A program made the position numbers and the translations under genes. This document shows, piece by piece, positions 38,314 to 52,600 of a DNA stretch of 64,000 nucleotides. Under the pieces are notes generated by a model. It had not been told where the DNA came from. It saw only the letters and a list, made by a program, of their open reading frames with translations, and searched no databases. Source of the stretch: Auanema rhodensis. Taxonomy: Eukaryota; Nematoda; Chromadorea; Rhabditida; Rhabditidae. Within the stretch, counting starts at the first letter, position 1. Every line of letters begins with the position of its first letter. Where the stretch lies: assembly GCA_964057225.1 (NCBI GenBank), contig OZ059897.1:17608001-17672000 (forward strand), written 5' to 3'.

Positions 38314-41300
38314 CTGATAACACAGATCGACGCAGCTTAAAAATCCGCATCGAATGCACTATACTACATTGAGAAACGCCTAATACAAAAATTAGTTATG
38401 ATCGTTTGAAAAATGATGCATTAGTGTATGTTGAGTTTCCATGTACACTCAACATTGCTTCCGAAAACATTTTGACAAAAATTTTTTCGAAAAATTTCAA
38501 AATAATTTAGCAAAAAGTAGATGTTTTTAGATTCCTTTTTTCAAGGCAAAGACGATGGACAATGTTATTCAACGAAAAAATTAATTCTTCAGGGTGAAAA
38601 TCGAGGATATAAGTGTGAACTTATATCAATTGATATCTCGGTGCATTTTTAAGCTAGCGCAAATCTGATAACACAGATCGACGCAGCTTAAAAATCCGCA
38701 TCGAATGCACTATACTACATTGAGAAACGCTTAATACAAAAATTAGTTATGATCGTTTGAAAAATGATGCATTAGTGTATGTTGAGTTTCCATGTACACT
38801 CAACATTGCTTCCAAAAACATTTTGACAAAAATTTTTTCGAAAAATTTCAAGATAATTTAGCGAAAAATAGATGTTTTTAGATTCCTTTTTTCAAGGCAA
38901 AGACGATGGACAATGTTATTCAACGAAAAAATTGATTCTTCAGGGTGAAAATTGAGGATATAAATGTGAACTTATATCAGTTGATATCTCGGTGCATTTT
39001 TAAGCTAGCGCAAATCTGATAACACAGATCGACGCAGCTTAAAAATCCGCATCGAATGCACTATACTACATTGAGAAACGCTTAATACAAAAATTAGTTA
39101 TGATCGTTTGAAAAATGATGCATTAGTGTATGTTGAGTTTCCATGTACACTCAACATTGCTTCCAAAAACATTTTGACAAAAATTTTTTCGAAAAATTTC
39201 AAAATAATTTAGCAAAAAGTAGATGTTTTTAGATTCCTTTTTTCAAGGCAAAGACGATGGACAATGTTATTCAACGAAAAAATTTATTCTTCAGGGTGAA
39301 AATCGAGGATATAAGTGTGAACTTATATCAGTTGATATATCGGTGCATTTTTAAGCTAGCGCAAATCTGATAACACAGATCGACGCAGCTTAAAAATCCG
39401 CATCGAATGCACTATACTACATTGAGAAACGCCTAATACAAAAATTAGTTATGATCGTTTGAAAAATGATGCATTAGTGTATGTTGAGTTTCCATGTACA
39501 CTCAACATTGCTTCCAAAAACATTTTGACAAAAATTTTTTCGAAAAATTTCAAAATAATTTAGCAAAAAGTAGATGTTTTTAGATTCCTTTTCTCAAGGC
39601 AAAGACGATGGACAATGTTATTCAACGAAAAAATTTATTCTTCAGGGTGAAAATCGAGGATATAAGTGTGAACTTATATCAGTTGATATCTCGGTGCATT
39701 TTTAAGCTAGCCCAAACCTGATAACACAGATCGACGCAGCTTAAAAATCCGCATCGAATGCACTATACTACATTGAGAAACGCCTAATACAAAAATTAGT
39801 TATGATCGTTTGAAAAATGATGCATTAGTGTATGTTGAGTTTCCATGTACACTCAACATTGCTTCCGAAAACATTTTGACAAAAATTTTTTCGAAAAATT
39901 TCAAAATAATTTAGCAAAAAGTAGATGTTTTTAGATTCCTTTTTTCAAGGCAAAGACGATGGACAATGTTATTCAACGAAAAAATTAATTCTTCAGGGTG
40001 AAAATCGAGGATATAAGTGTGAACTTATATCAATTGATATCTCGGTGCATTTTTAAGCTAGCGCAAATCTGATAACACAGATCGACGCAGCTTAAAAATC
40101 CGCATCGAATGCACTATACTACATTGAGAAACGCTTAATACAAAAATTAGTTATGATCGTTTGAAAAATGATGCATTAGTGTATGTTGAGTTTCCATGTA
40201 CACTCAACATTGCTTCCAAAAACATTTTGACAAAAATTTTTTCGAAAAATTTCAAGATAATTTAGCGAAAAATAGATGTTTTTAGATTCCTTTTTTCAAG
40301 GCAAAGACGATGGACAATGTTATTCAACGAAAAAATTGATTCTTCAGGGTGAAAATTGAGGATATAAATGTGAACTTATATCAGTTGATATCTCGGTGCA
40401 TTTTTAAGCTAGCGCAAATCTGATAACACAGATCGACGCAGCTTAAAAATCCGCATCGAATGCACTATACTACATTGAGAAACGCTTAATACAAAAATTA
40501 GTTATGATCGTTTGAAAAATGATGCATTAGTGTATGTTGAGTTTCCATGTACACTCAACATTGCTTCCAAAAACATTTTGACAAAAATTTTTTCGAAAAA
40601 TTTCAAAATAATTTAGCAAAAAGTAGATGTTTTTAGATTCCTTTTTTCAAGGCAAAGACGATGGACAATGTTATTCAACGAAAAAATTTATTCTTCAGGG
40701 TGAAAATCGAGGATATAAGTGTGAACTTATATCAGTTGATATATCGGTGCATTTTTAAGCTAGCGCAAATCTGATAACACAGATCGACGCAGCTTAAAAA
40801 TCCGCATCGAATGCACTATACTACATTGAGAAACGCCTAATACAAAAATTAGTTATGATCGTTTGAAAAATGATGCATTAGTGTATGTTGAGTTTCCATG
40901 TACACTCAACATTGCTTCCAAAAACATTTTGACAAAAATTTTTTCGAAAAATTTCAAAATAATTTAGCAAAAAGTAGATGTTTTTAGATTCCTTTTCTCA
41001 AGGCAAAGACGATGGACAATGTTATTCAACGAAAAAATTTATTCTTCAGGGTGAAAATCGAGGATATAAGTGTGAACTTATATCAGTTGATATCTCGGTG
41101 CATTTTTAAGCTAGCCCAAACCTGATAACACAGATCGACGCAGCTTAAAAATCCGCATCGAATGCACTATACTACATTGAGAAACGCCTAATACAAAAAT
41201 TAGTTATGATCGTTTGAAAAATGATGCATTAGTGTATGTTGAGTTTCCATGTACACTCAACATTGCTTCCGAAAACATTTTGACAAAAATTTTTTCGAAA

Positions 41301-41377
41301 AATTTCAAAATAATTTAGCAAAAAGTAGATGTTTTTAGATTCCTTTTTTCAAGGCAAAGACGATGGACAATGTTATT
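38314..41377 (+). repeat. 4-mer (1,404-bp) tandem duplication, right
   Basis: Bases 38,314-39,973 match 39,718-41,377 (1,660 bp) with no difference noticed. Shared markers in order are C125, G208, A23, G257+A262, T347+A7, C285 and C53+C58. The left edge is set by C53+C58 at 39,712/39,717, absent from the first copy. The right edge is set by T315 at 41,378. Confidence 0.8.
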
Positions 41378-42241
41378 TAACGAAAAAATTGATTCTTCAG
41401 GGTGAAAATCGAGGATATAAATGTGAACTTATATCAGTTGATATCTCGGTGCATTTTTAAGCTAGCGCAAATCTGATAACACAGATCGACGCAGCTTAAA
41501 AATCCGCATCGAATGCACTATACTACATTGAGAAACGCTTAATACAAAAATTAGTTATGATCGTTTGAAAAATGATGCATTAGTGTATGTTGAGTTTCCA
41601 TGTACACTCAACATTGCTTCCAAAAACATTTTGACAAAAATTTTTTCGAAAAATTTCAAAATAATTTAGCAAAAAGTAGATGTTTTTAGATTCCTTTTTT
41701 CAAGGCAAAGACGATGGACAATGTTATTCAACGAAAAAATTTATTCTTCAGGGTGAAAATCGAGGATATAAGTGTGAACTTATATCAGTTGATATATCGG
41801 TGCATTTTTAAGCTAGCGCAAATCTGATAACACAGATCGACGCAGCTTAAAAATCCGCATCGAATGCACTATACTACATTGAGAAACGCCTAATACAAAA
41901 ATTAGTTATGATCGTTTGAAAAATGATGCATTAGTGTATGTTGAGTTTCCATGTACACTCAACATTGCTTCCGAAAACATTTTGACAAAAATTTTTTCGA
42001 AAAATTTCAAAATAATTTAGCAAAAAGTAGATGTTTTTAGATTCCTTTTTTCAAGGCAAAGACGATGGACAATGTTATTCAACGAAAAAATTGATTCTTC
42101 AGGGTGAAAATTGAGGATATAAATGTGAACTTATATCAGTTGATATATCGGTGCATTTTTAAGCTAGCGCAAATCTGATAACACAGATCGACGCAGCTTA
42201 AAAATCCGCATCGAATGCACTATACTACATTGAGAAACGCC

Positions 42242-43550
42242 TAATACAAAAATTAGTTATGATCGTTTGAAAAATGATGCATTAGTGTATGTTGAGTTTC
42301 CATGTACACTCAACATTGCTTCCAAAAACATTTTGACAAAAATTTTTTCGAAAAATTTCAAAATAATTTAGCAAAAAGTAGATGTTTTTAGATTCCTTTT
42401 TTCAAGGCAAAGACGATGGACAATGTTATTCAACGAAAAAATTTATTCTTCAGGGTGAAAATCGAGGATATAAGTGTGAACTTATATCAGTTGATATATC
42501 GGTGCATTTTTAAGCTAGCGCAAATCTGATAACACAGATCGACGCAGCTTAAAAATCCGCATCGAATGCACTATACTACATTGAGAAACGCCTAATACAA
42601 AAATTAGTTATGATCGTTTGAAAAATGATGCATTAGTGTATGTTGAGTTTCCATGTACACTCAACATTGCTTCCGAAAACATTTTGACAAAAATTTTTTC
42701 GAAAAATTTCAAAATAATTTAGCAAAAAGTAGATGTTTTTAGATTCCTTTTTTCAAGGCAAAGACGATGGACAATGTTATTCAACGAAAAAATTAATTCT
42801 TCAGGGTGAAAATCGAGGATATAAGTGTGAACTTATATCAGTTGATATCTCGGTGCATTTTTAAGCTAGCGCAAATCGGATAACACAGATCGACGCAGCT
42901 TAAAAATCCGCATCGAATGCACTATACTACATTGAGAAACGCTTAATACAAAAATTAGTTATGATCGTTTGAAAAATGATGCATTAGTGTATGTTGAGTT
43001 TCCATGTACACTCAACATTGCTTCCAAAAACATTTTGACAAAAATATTTTCGAAAAATTTCAAAATAATTTAGCAAAAAGTAGATGTTTTTAGATTCCTT
43101 TTCTCAAGGCAAAGACGATGGACAATGTTATTCAACGAAAAAATTTATTCTTCAGGGTGAAAATCGAGGATATAAGTGTGAACTTATATCAGTTGATATC
43201 TCGGTGCATTTTTAAGCTAGCCCAAACCTGATAACACAGATCGACGCAGCTTAAAAATCCGCATCGAATGCACTATACTACATTGAGAAACGCCTAATAC
43301 AAAAATTAGTTATGATCGTTTGAAAAATGATGCATTAGTGTATGTTGAGTTTCCATGTACACTCAACATTGCTTCCGAAAACATTTTGACAAAAATTTTT
43401 TCGAAAAATTTCAAAATAATTTAGCAAAAAGTAGATGTTTTTAGATTCCTTTTTTCAAGGCAAAGACGATGGACAATGTTATTCAACGAAAAAATTAATT
43501 CTTCAGGGTGAAAATCGAGGATATAAGTGTGAACTTATATCAGTTGATAT
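42242..43550 (+). repeat. Block duplicated 3,510 bp away (copy 1)
   Basis: This 1,309-bp stretch matches 45,752-47,060 exactly ten monomers downstream. It includes the rare AAAATATTTTCG tract variant near 43,044 and 46,554, and the order G60, C285, C53+C58, G208. Different units lie between the copies. Either a ten-unit block was duplicated and later partly overwritten, or this segment was transferred by conversion. Confidence 0.75.
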
Positions 43551-44410
43551 ATCGGTGCATTTTTAAGCTAGCGCAAATCTGATAACACAGATCGACGCAG
43601 CTTAAAAATCCGCATCGAATGCACTATACTACATTGAGAAACGCCTAATACAAAAATTAGTTATGATCGTTTGAAAAATGATGCATTAGTGTATGTTGAG
43701 TTTCCATGTACACTCAACATTGCTTCCAAAAACATTTTGACAAAAATTTTTTCGAAAAATTTCAAAATAATTTAGCAAAAAGTAGATGTTTTTAGATTCC
43801 TTTTCTCAAGGCAAAGACGATGGACAATGTTATTCAACGAAAAAATTTATTCTTCAGGGTGAAAATCGAGGATATAAGTGTGAACTTATATCAGTTGATA
43901 TCTCGGTGCATTTTTAAGCTAGCCCAAACCTGATAACACAGATCGACGCAGCTTAAAAATCCGCATCGAATGCACTATACTACATTGAGAAACGCCTAAT
44001 ACAAAAATTAGTTATGATCGTTTGAAAAATGATGCATTAGTGTATGTTGAGTTTCCATGTACACTCAACATTGCTTCCAAAAACATTTTGACAAAAATTT
44101 TTTCGAAAAATTTCAAAATAATTTAGCAAAAAGTAGATGTTTTTAGATTCCTTTTCTCAAGGCAAAGACGATGGACAATGTTATTCAACGAAAAAATTAA
44201 TTCTTCAGGGTGAAAATCGAGGATATAAGTGTGAACTTATATCAGTTGATATCTCGGTGCATTTTTAAGCTAGCCCAAACCTGATAACACAGATCGACGC
44301 AGCTTAAAAATCCGCATCGAATGCACTATACTACATTGAGAAACGCCTAATACAAAAATTAGTTATGATCGTTTGAAAAATGATGCATTAGTGTATGTTG
44401 AGTTTCCATG

Positions 44411-45112
44411 TACACTCAACATTGCTTCCGAAAACATTTTGACAAAAATTTTTTCGAAAAATTTCAAAATAATTTAGCAAAAAGTAGATGTTTTTAGATT
44501 CCTTTTTTCAAGGCAAAGACGATGGACAATGTTATTCAACGAAAAAATTAATTCTTCAGGGTGAAAATCGAGGATATAAGTGTGAACTTATATCAGTTGA
44601 TATCTCGGTGCATTTTTAAGCTAGCGCAAATCGGATAACACAGATCGACGCAGCTTAAAAATCCGCATCGAATGCACTATACTACATTGAGAAACGCTTA
44701 ATACAAAAATTAGTTATGATCGTTTGAAAAATGATGCATTAGTGTATGTTGAGTTTCCATGTACACTCAACATTGCTTCCGAAAACATTTTGACAAAAAT
44801 TTTTTCGAAAAATTTCAAAATAATTTAGCAAAAAGTAGATGTTTTTAGATTCCTTTTTTCAAGGCAAAGACGATGGACAATGTTATTCAACGAAAAAATT
44901 AATTCTTCAGGGTGAAAATCGAGGATATAAGTGTGAACTTATATCAGTTGATATCTCGGTGCATTTTTAAGCTAGCGCAAATCGGATAACACAGATCGAC
45001 GCAGCTTAAAAATCCGCATCGAATGCACTATACTACATTGAGAAACGCTTAATACAAAAATTAGTTATGATCGTTTGAAAAATGATGCATTAGTGTATGT
45101 TGAGTTTCCATG
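44411..45112 (+). repeat. Adjacent near-identical single monomers
   Basis: Two neighbouring 351-bp stretches (44,411-44,761 and 44,762-45,112) carry the same markers: T125, G60, the TTAATT state of the variable site, and G208. This looks like a one-unit tandem duplication, the smallest step seen. The next unit differs at position 31 (A instead of C). Confidence 0.6.
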
Positions 45113-45751
45113 TACACTCAACATTGCTTCCGAAAACATTTTGACAAAAATTTTTTCGAAAAATTTCAAAATAATTTAGCAAAAAGTAGATGTTTTTAGA
45201 TTCCTTTTTTCAAGGCAAAGACGATGGACAATGTTATTCAACGAAAAAATTAATTCTTCAGGGTGAAAATCGAGGATATAAGTGTGAACTTATATCAGTT
45301 GATATATCGGTGCATTTTTAAGCTAGCGCAAATCTGATAACACAGATCGACGCAGCTTAAAAATCCGCATCGAATGCACTATACTACATTGAGAAACGCC
45401 TAATACAAAAATTAGTTATGATCGTTTGAAAAATGATGCATTAGTGTATGTTGAGTTTCCATGTACACTCAACATTGCTTCCGAAAACATTTTGACAAAA
45501 ATTTTTTCGAAAAATTTCAAAATAATTTAGCAAAAAATAGATGTTTTTAGATTCCTTTTTTCAAGGCAAAGACGATGGACAATGTTATTCAATGAAAAAA
45601 TTGATTCTTCAGGGTGAAAATTGAGGATATAAATGTGAACTTATATCAGTTGATATCTCGGTGCATTTTTAAGCTAGCGCAAATCTGATAACACAGATCG
45701 ACGCAGCTTAAAAATCCGCATCGAATGCACTATACTACATTGAGAAACGCT

Positions 45752-47060
45752 TAATACAAAAATTAGTTATGATCGTTTGAAAAATGATGCATTAGTGTAT
45801 GTTGAGTTTCCATGTACACTCAACATTGCTTCCAAAAACATTTTGACAAAAATTTTTTCGAAAAATTTCAAAATAATTTAGCAAAAAGTAGATGTTTTTA
45901 GATTCCTTTTTTCAAGGCAAAGACGATGGACAATGTTATTCAACGAAAAAATTTATTCTTCAGGGTGAAAATCGAGGATATAAGTGTGAACTTATATCAG
46001 TTGATATATCGGTGCATTTTTAAGCTAGCGCAAATCTGATAACACAGATCGACGCAGCTTAAAAATCCGCATCGAATGCACTATACTACATTGAGAAACG
46101 CCTAATACAAAAATTAGTTATGATCGTTTGAAAAATGATGCATTAGTGTATGTTGAGTTTCCATGTACACTCAACATTGCTTCCGAAAACATTTTGACAA
46201 AAATTTTTTCGAAAAATTTCAAAATAATTTAGCAAAAAGTAGATGTTTTTAGATTCCTTTTTTCAAGGCAAAGACGATGGACAATGTTATTCAACGAAAA
46301 AATTAATTCTTCAGGGTGAAAATCGAGGATATAAGTGTGAACTTATATCAGTTGATATCTCGGTGCATTTTTAAGCTAGCGCAAATCGGATAACACAGAT
46401 CGACGCAGCTTAAAAATCCGCATCGAATGCACTATACTACATTGAGAAACGCTTAATACAAAAATTAGTTATGATCGTTTGAAAAATGATGCATTAGTGT
46501 ATGTTGAGTTTCCATGTACACTCAACATTGCTTCCAAAAACATTTTGACAAAAATATTTTCGAAAAATTTCAAAATAATTTAGCAAAAAGTAGATGTTTT
46601 TAGATTCCTTTTCTCAAGGCAAAGACGATGGACAATGTTATTCAACGAAAAAATTTATTCTTCAGGGTGAAAATCGAGGATATAAGTGTGAACTTATATC
46701 AGTTGATATCTCGGTGCATTTTTAAGCTAGCCCAAACCTGATAACACAGATCGACGCAGCTTAAAAATCCGCATCGAATGCACTATACTACATTGAGAAA
46801 CGCCTAATACAAAAATTAGTTATGATCGTTTGAAAAATGATGCATTAGTGTATGTTGAGTTTCCATGTACACTCAACATTGCTTCCGAAAACATTTTGAC
46901 AAAAATTTTTTCGAAAAATTTCAAAATAATTTAGCAAAAAGTAGATGTTTTTAGATTCCTTTTTTCAAGGCAAAGACGATGGACAATGTTATTCAACGAA
47001 AAAATTAATTCTTCAGGGTGAAAATCGAGGATATAAGTGTGAACTTATATCAGTTGATAT
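45752..47060 (+). repeat. Block duplicated 3,510 bp away (copy 2)
   Basis: This is the second copy of 42,242-43,550. It ends at 47,061, where C31 replaces A31, and begins after 45,751, where T125 replaces C125. Its central part has itself been duplicated again as a 702-bp dimer, so the dimer event is the younger one. Confidence 0.75.
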
Positions 47061-47856
47061 CTCGGTGCATTTTTAAGCTAGCGCAAATCGGATAACACAG
47101 ATCGACGCAGCTTAAAAATCCGCATCGAATGCACTATACTACATTGAGAAACGCTTAATACAAAAATTAGTTATGATCGTTTGAAAAATGATGCATTAGT
47201 GTATGTTGAGTTTCCATGTACACTCAACATTGCTTCCAAAAACATTTTGACAAAAATATTTTCGAAAAATTTCAAAATAATTTAGCAAAAAGTAGATGTT
47301 TTTAGATTCCTTTTCTCAAGGCAAAGACGATGGACAATGTTATTCAACGAAAAAATTTATTCTTCAGGGTGAAAATCGAGGATATAAGTGTGAACTTATA
47401 TCAGTTGATATCTCGGTGCATTTTTAAGCTAGCCCAAACCTGATAACACAGATCGACGCAGCTTAAAAATCCGCATCGAATGCACTATACTACATTGAGA
47501 AACGCCTAATACAAAAATTAGTTATGATCGTTTGAAAAATGATGCATTAGTGTATGTTGAGTTTCCATGTACACTCAACATTGCTTCCGAAAACATTTTG
47601 ACAAAAATTTTTTCGAAAAATTTCAAAATAATTTAGCAAAAAGTAGATGTTTTTAGATTCCTTTTTTCAAGGCAAAGACGATGGACAATGTTATTCAACG
47701 AAAAAATTAATTCTTCAGGGTGAAAATCGAGGATATAAGTGTGAACTTATATCAGTTGATATCTCGGTGCATTTTTAAGCTAGCGCAAATCGGATAACAC
47801 AGATCGACGCAGCTTAAAAATCCGCATCGAATGCACTATACTACATTGAGAAACGC
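46036..47856 (+). repeat. 702-bp dimer tandem duplication, right
   Basis: Bases 46,036-47,154 match 46,738-47,856 (1,119 bp) with no difference noticed. The copied pair carries G60, the AAAATATTTTCG tract, C285, C53+C58, C125 and G208. Edges are set by C53+C58 on the left and by T125/C125 on the right. Confidence 0.8.
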
Positions 47857-49695
47857 CTAATACAAAAATTAGTTATGATCGTTTGAAAAATGATGCATTA
47901 GTGTATGTTGAGTTTCCATGTACACTCAACATTGCTTCCAAAAACATTTTGACAAAAATTTTTTCGAAAAATTTCAAAATAATTTAGCAAAAAGTAGATG
48001 TTTTTAGATTCCTTTTCTCAAGGCAAAGACGATGGACAATGTTATTCAACGAAAAAATTTATTCTTCAGGGTGAAAATCGAGGATATAAGTGTGAACTTA
48101 TATCAGTTGATATCTCGGTGCATTTTTAAGCTAGCCCAAACCTGATAACACAGATCGACGCAGCTTAAAAATCCGCATCGAATGCACTATACTACATTGA
48201 GAAACGCCTAATACAAAAATTAGTTATGATCGTTTGAAAAATGATGCATTAGTGTATGTTGAGTTTCCATGTACACTCAACATTGCTTCCAAAAACATTT
48301 TGACAAAAATTTTTTCGAAAAATTTCAAAATAATTTAGCAAAAAGTAGATGTTTTTAGATTCCTTTTTTCAAGGCAAAGACGATGGACAATGTTATTCAA
48401 CGAAAAAATTAATTCTTCAGGGTGAAAATCGAGGATATAAGTGTGAACTTATATCAATTGATATCTCGGTGCATTTTTAAGCTAGCGCAAATCTGATAAC
48501 ACAGATCGACGCAGCTTAAAAATCCGCATCGAATGCACTATACTACATTGAGAAACGCCTAATACAAAAATTAGTTATGATCGTTTGAAAAATGATGCAT
48601 TAGTGTATGTTGAGTTTCCATGTACACTCAACATTGCTTCCGAAAACATTTTGACAAAAATTTTTTCGAAAAATTTCAAAATAATTTAGCAAAAAGTAGA
48701 TGTTTTTAGATTCCTTTTTTCAAGGCAAAGACGATGGACAATGTTATTCAACGAAAAAAATAATTCTTCAGGGTGAAAATCGAGGATATAAGTGTGAACT
48801 TATATCAATTGATATCTCGGTGCATTTTTAAGCTAGCGCAAATCTGATAACACAGATCGACGCAGCTTAAAAATCCGCATCGAATGCACTATACTACATT
48901 GAGAAACGCTTAATACAAAAATTAGTTATGATCGTTTGAAAAATGATGCATTAGTGTATGTTGAGTTTCCATGTACACTCAACATTGCTTCCAAAAACAT
49001 TTTGACAAAAATTTTTTCGAAAAATTTCAAGATAATTTAGCGAAAAATAGATGTTTTTAGATTCCTTTTTTCAAGGCAAAGACGATGGACAATGTTATTC
49101 AACGAAAAAATTGATTGTTCAGGGTGAAAATCGAGGATATAAATGTGAACTTATATCAGTTGATATCTCGGTGCATTTTTAAGCTAGCGCAAATCTTATA
49201 ACACAGATCGACGCAGCTTAAAAATCCGCATCGAATGCACTATACTACATTGAGAAACGCTTAATACAAAAATTAGTTATGATCGTTTGAAAAATGATGC
49301 ATTAGTGTATGTTGAGTTTCCATGTACACTCAACATTGCTTCCAAAAACATTTTGACAAAAATTTTTTCGAAAAATTTCAAAATAATTTAGCAAAAAGTA
49401 GATGTTTTTAGATTCCTTTTTTCAAGGCAAAGACGATGGACAATGTTATTCAACGAAAAAATTTATTCTTCAGGGTGAAAATCGAGGATATAAGTGTGAA
49501 CTTATATCAGTTGATATATCGGTGCATTTTTAAGCTAGCGCAAATCTGATAACACAGATCGACGCAGCTTAAAAATCCGCATCGAATGCACTATACTACA
49601 TTGAGAAACGCCTAATACAAAAATTAGTTATGATCGTTTGAAAAATGATGCATTAGTGTATGTTGAGTTTCCATGTACACTCAACATTGCTTCCG

Positions 49696-52600
49696 AAAAC
49701 ATTTTGACAAAAATTTTTTCGAAAAATTTCAAAATAATTTAGCAAAAAGTAGATGTTTTTAGATTCCTTTTTTCAAGGCAAAGACGATGGACAATGTTAT
49801 TCAACGAAAAAATTAATTCTTCAGGGTGAAAATCGAGGATATAAGTGTGAACTTATATCAGTTGATATCTCGGTGCATTTTTAAGCTAGCGCAAATCGGA
49901 TAACACAGATCGACGCAGCTTAAAAATCCGCATCGAATGCACTATACTACATTGAGAAACGCTTAATACAAAAATTAGTTATGATCGTTTGAAAAATGAT
50001 GCATTAGTGTATGTTGAGTTTCCATGTACACTCAACATTGCTTCCGAAAACATTTTGACAAAAATTTTTTCGAAAAATTTCAAAATAATTTAGCAAAAAG
50101 TAGATGTTTTTAGATTCCTTTTTTCAAGGCAAAGACGATGGACAATGTTATTCAACGAAAAAATTTATTCTTCAGGGTGAAAATCGAGGATATAAGTGTG
50201 AACTTATATCAGTTGATATATCGGTGCATTTTTAAGCTAGCGCAAATCTGATAACACAGATCGACGCAGCTTAAAAATCCGCATCGAATGCACTATACTA
50301 CATTGAGAAACGCCTAATACAAAAATTAGTTATGATCGTTTGAAAAATGATGCATTAGTGTATGTTGAGTTTCCATGTACACTCAACATTGCTTCCGAAA
50401 ACATTTTGACAAAAATTTTTTCGAAAAATTTCAAAATAATTTAGCAAAAAGTAGATGTTTTTAGATTCCTTTTTTCAAGGCAAAGACGATGGACAATGTT
50501 ATTCAACGAAAAAAACAATTCTTCAGGGTGAAAATCGAGGATATAAGTGTGAACTTATATCAGTTGATATCTCGGTGCATTTTTAAGCTAGCGCAAATTT
50601 GATAACACAGATCGACGCAGCTTAAAAATCTGCATCGAATGCACTATACTACATTGAGAAACGCTTAATACAAAAATTAGTTATGATCGTTTGAAAAATG
50701 ATGCATTAGTGTATGTTGAGTTTCCATGTACACTCAACATTGCTTCCGAAAACATTTTGACAAAAATTTTTTCGAAAAATTTCAAAATAATTTAGCAAAA
50801 AGTAGATGTTTTTAGATTCCTTTTTTCAAGGCAAAGACGATGGACAATGTTATTCAACAAAAAAATTAATTCTTCAGGGTGAAAATCGAGGATATAAGTG
50901 TGAACTTATATCAGTTGATATCTCGGTGCATTTTTAAGCTAGCGCAAATCGGATAACACAGATCGACGCAGCTTAAAAATCCGCATCGAATGCACTATAC
51001 TACATTGAGAAACGCTTAATACAAAAATTAGTTATGATCGTTTGAAAAATGATGCATTAGTGTATGTTGAGTTTCCATGTACACTCAACATTGCTTCCAA
51101 AAACATTTTGACAAAAATTTTTTCGAAAAATTTCAAAATAATTTAGCAAAAAGTAGATGTTTTTAGATTCCTTTTCTCAAGGCAAAGACGATGGACAATG
51201 TTATTCAACGAAAAAATTTATTCTTCAGGGTGAAAATCGAGGATATAAGTGTGAACTTATATCAGTTGATATATCGGTGCATTTTTAAGCTAGCGCAAAT
51301 CTGATAACACAGATCGACGCAGCTTACAAATCCGCATCGAATGCACTATACTACATTGAGAAACGCTTAATACAAAAATTAGTTATGATTGTTTGAAAAA
51401 TGATGCATTAGTGTATGTTGAGTTTCCATGTACACTCAACATTGCTTTCAAAAACATTTTGACAAAAATTTTTTCGAAAAATTTCAAAATAATTTAGCAA
51501 AAAGTAGATGTTTTTAGATTCCTTTTTTCAAGGCAAAGACGATGGACAATGTTATTCAACGAAAAAAACAATTCTTCAGGGTGAAAATCGAGGATATAAG
51601 TGTGAACTTATATCAGTTGATATCTCGGTGCATTTTTAAGCTAGCGCAAATCTGATAACACAGATCGACGAAGCTTAAAAATCTGCATCGAATGCACTAT
51701 ACTACATTGAGAAACGCTTAATACAAAAATTAGTTATGATCGTTTGAAAAATGATTCATTAGTGTATGTTGAGTTTCCATGTACACTCAACATTGCTTCC
51801 AAAAACATTTTGACAAAAATTTTTTCGAAAAATTTCAAAATAATTTAGCAAAAAGTAGATGTTTTTAGATTCCTTTTTTCAAGGCAAAGACGATGGACAA
51901 TGTTATTCAACGAAAAAATTAATTCTTCAGGGTGAAAATCGAGGATATAAGTGTGAACTTATATCAATTGATATCTCGGTGCATTTTTAAGCTAGCGCAA
52001 ATCTGATAACACAGATCGACGCAGCTTAAAAATCCGCATCGAATGCACTATACTACATTGAGAAACGCTTAATACAAAAATTAGTTATGATCGTTTGAAA
52101 AATGATGCATTAGTGTATGTTGAGTTTCCATGTACACTCAACATTGCTTCCAAAAACATTTTGACAAAAATTTTTTCGAAAAATTTCAAGATAATTTAGC
52201 GAAAAATAGATGTTTTTAGATTCCTTTTTTCAAGGCAAAGACGATGGACAATGTTATTCAACGAAAAAATTGATTGTTCAGGGTGAAAATCGAGGATATA
52301 AATGTGAACTTATATCAGTTGATATCTCGGTGCATTTTTAAGCTAGCGCAAATCTTATAACACAGATCGACGCAGCTTAAAAATCCGCATCGAATGCACT
52401 ATACTACATTGAGAAACGCTTAATACAAAAATTAGTTATGATCGTTTGAAAAATGATGCATTAGTGTATGTTGAGTTTCCATGTACACTCAACATTGCTT
52501 CCAAAAACATTTTGACAAAAATTTTTTCGAAAAATTTCAAAATAATTTAGCAAAAAGTAGATGTTTTTAGATTCCTTTTTTCAAGGCAAAGACGATGGAC

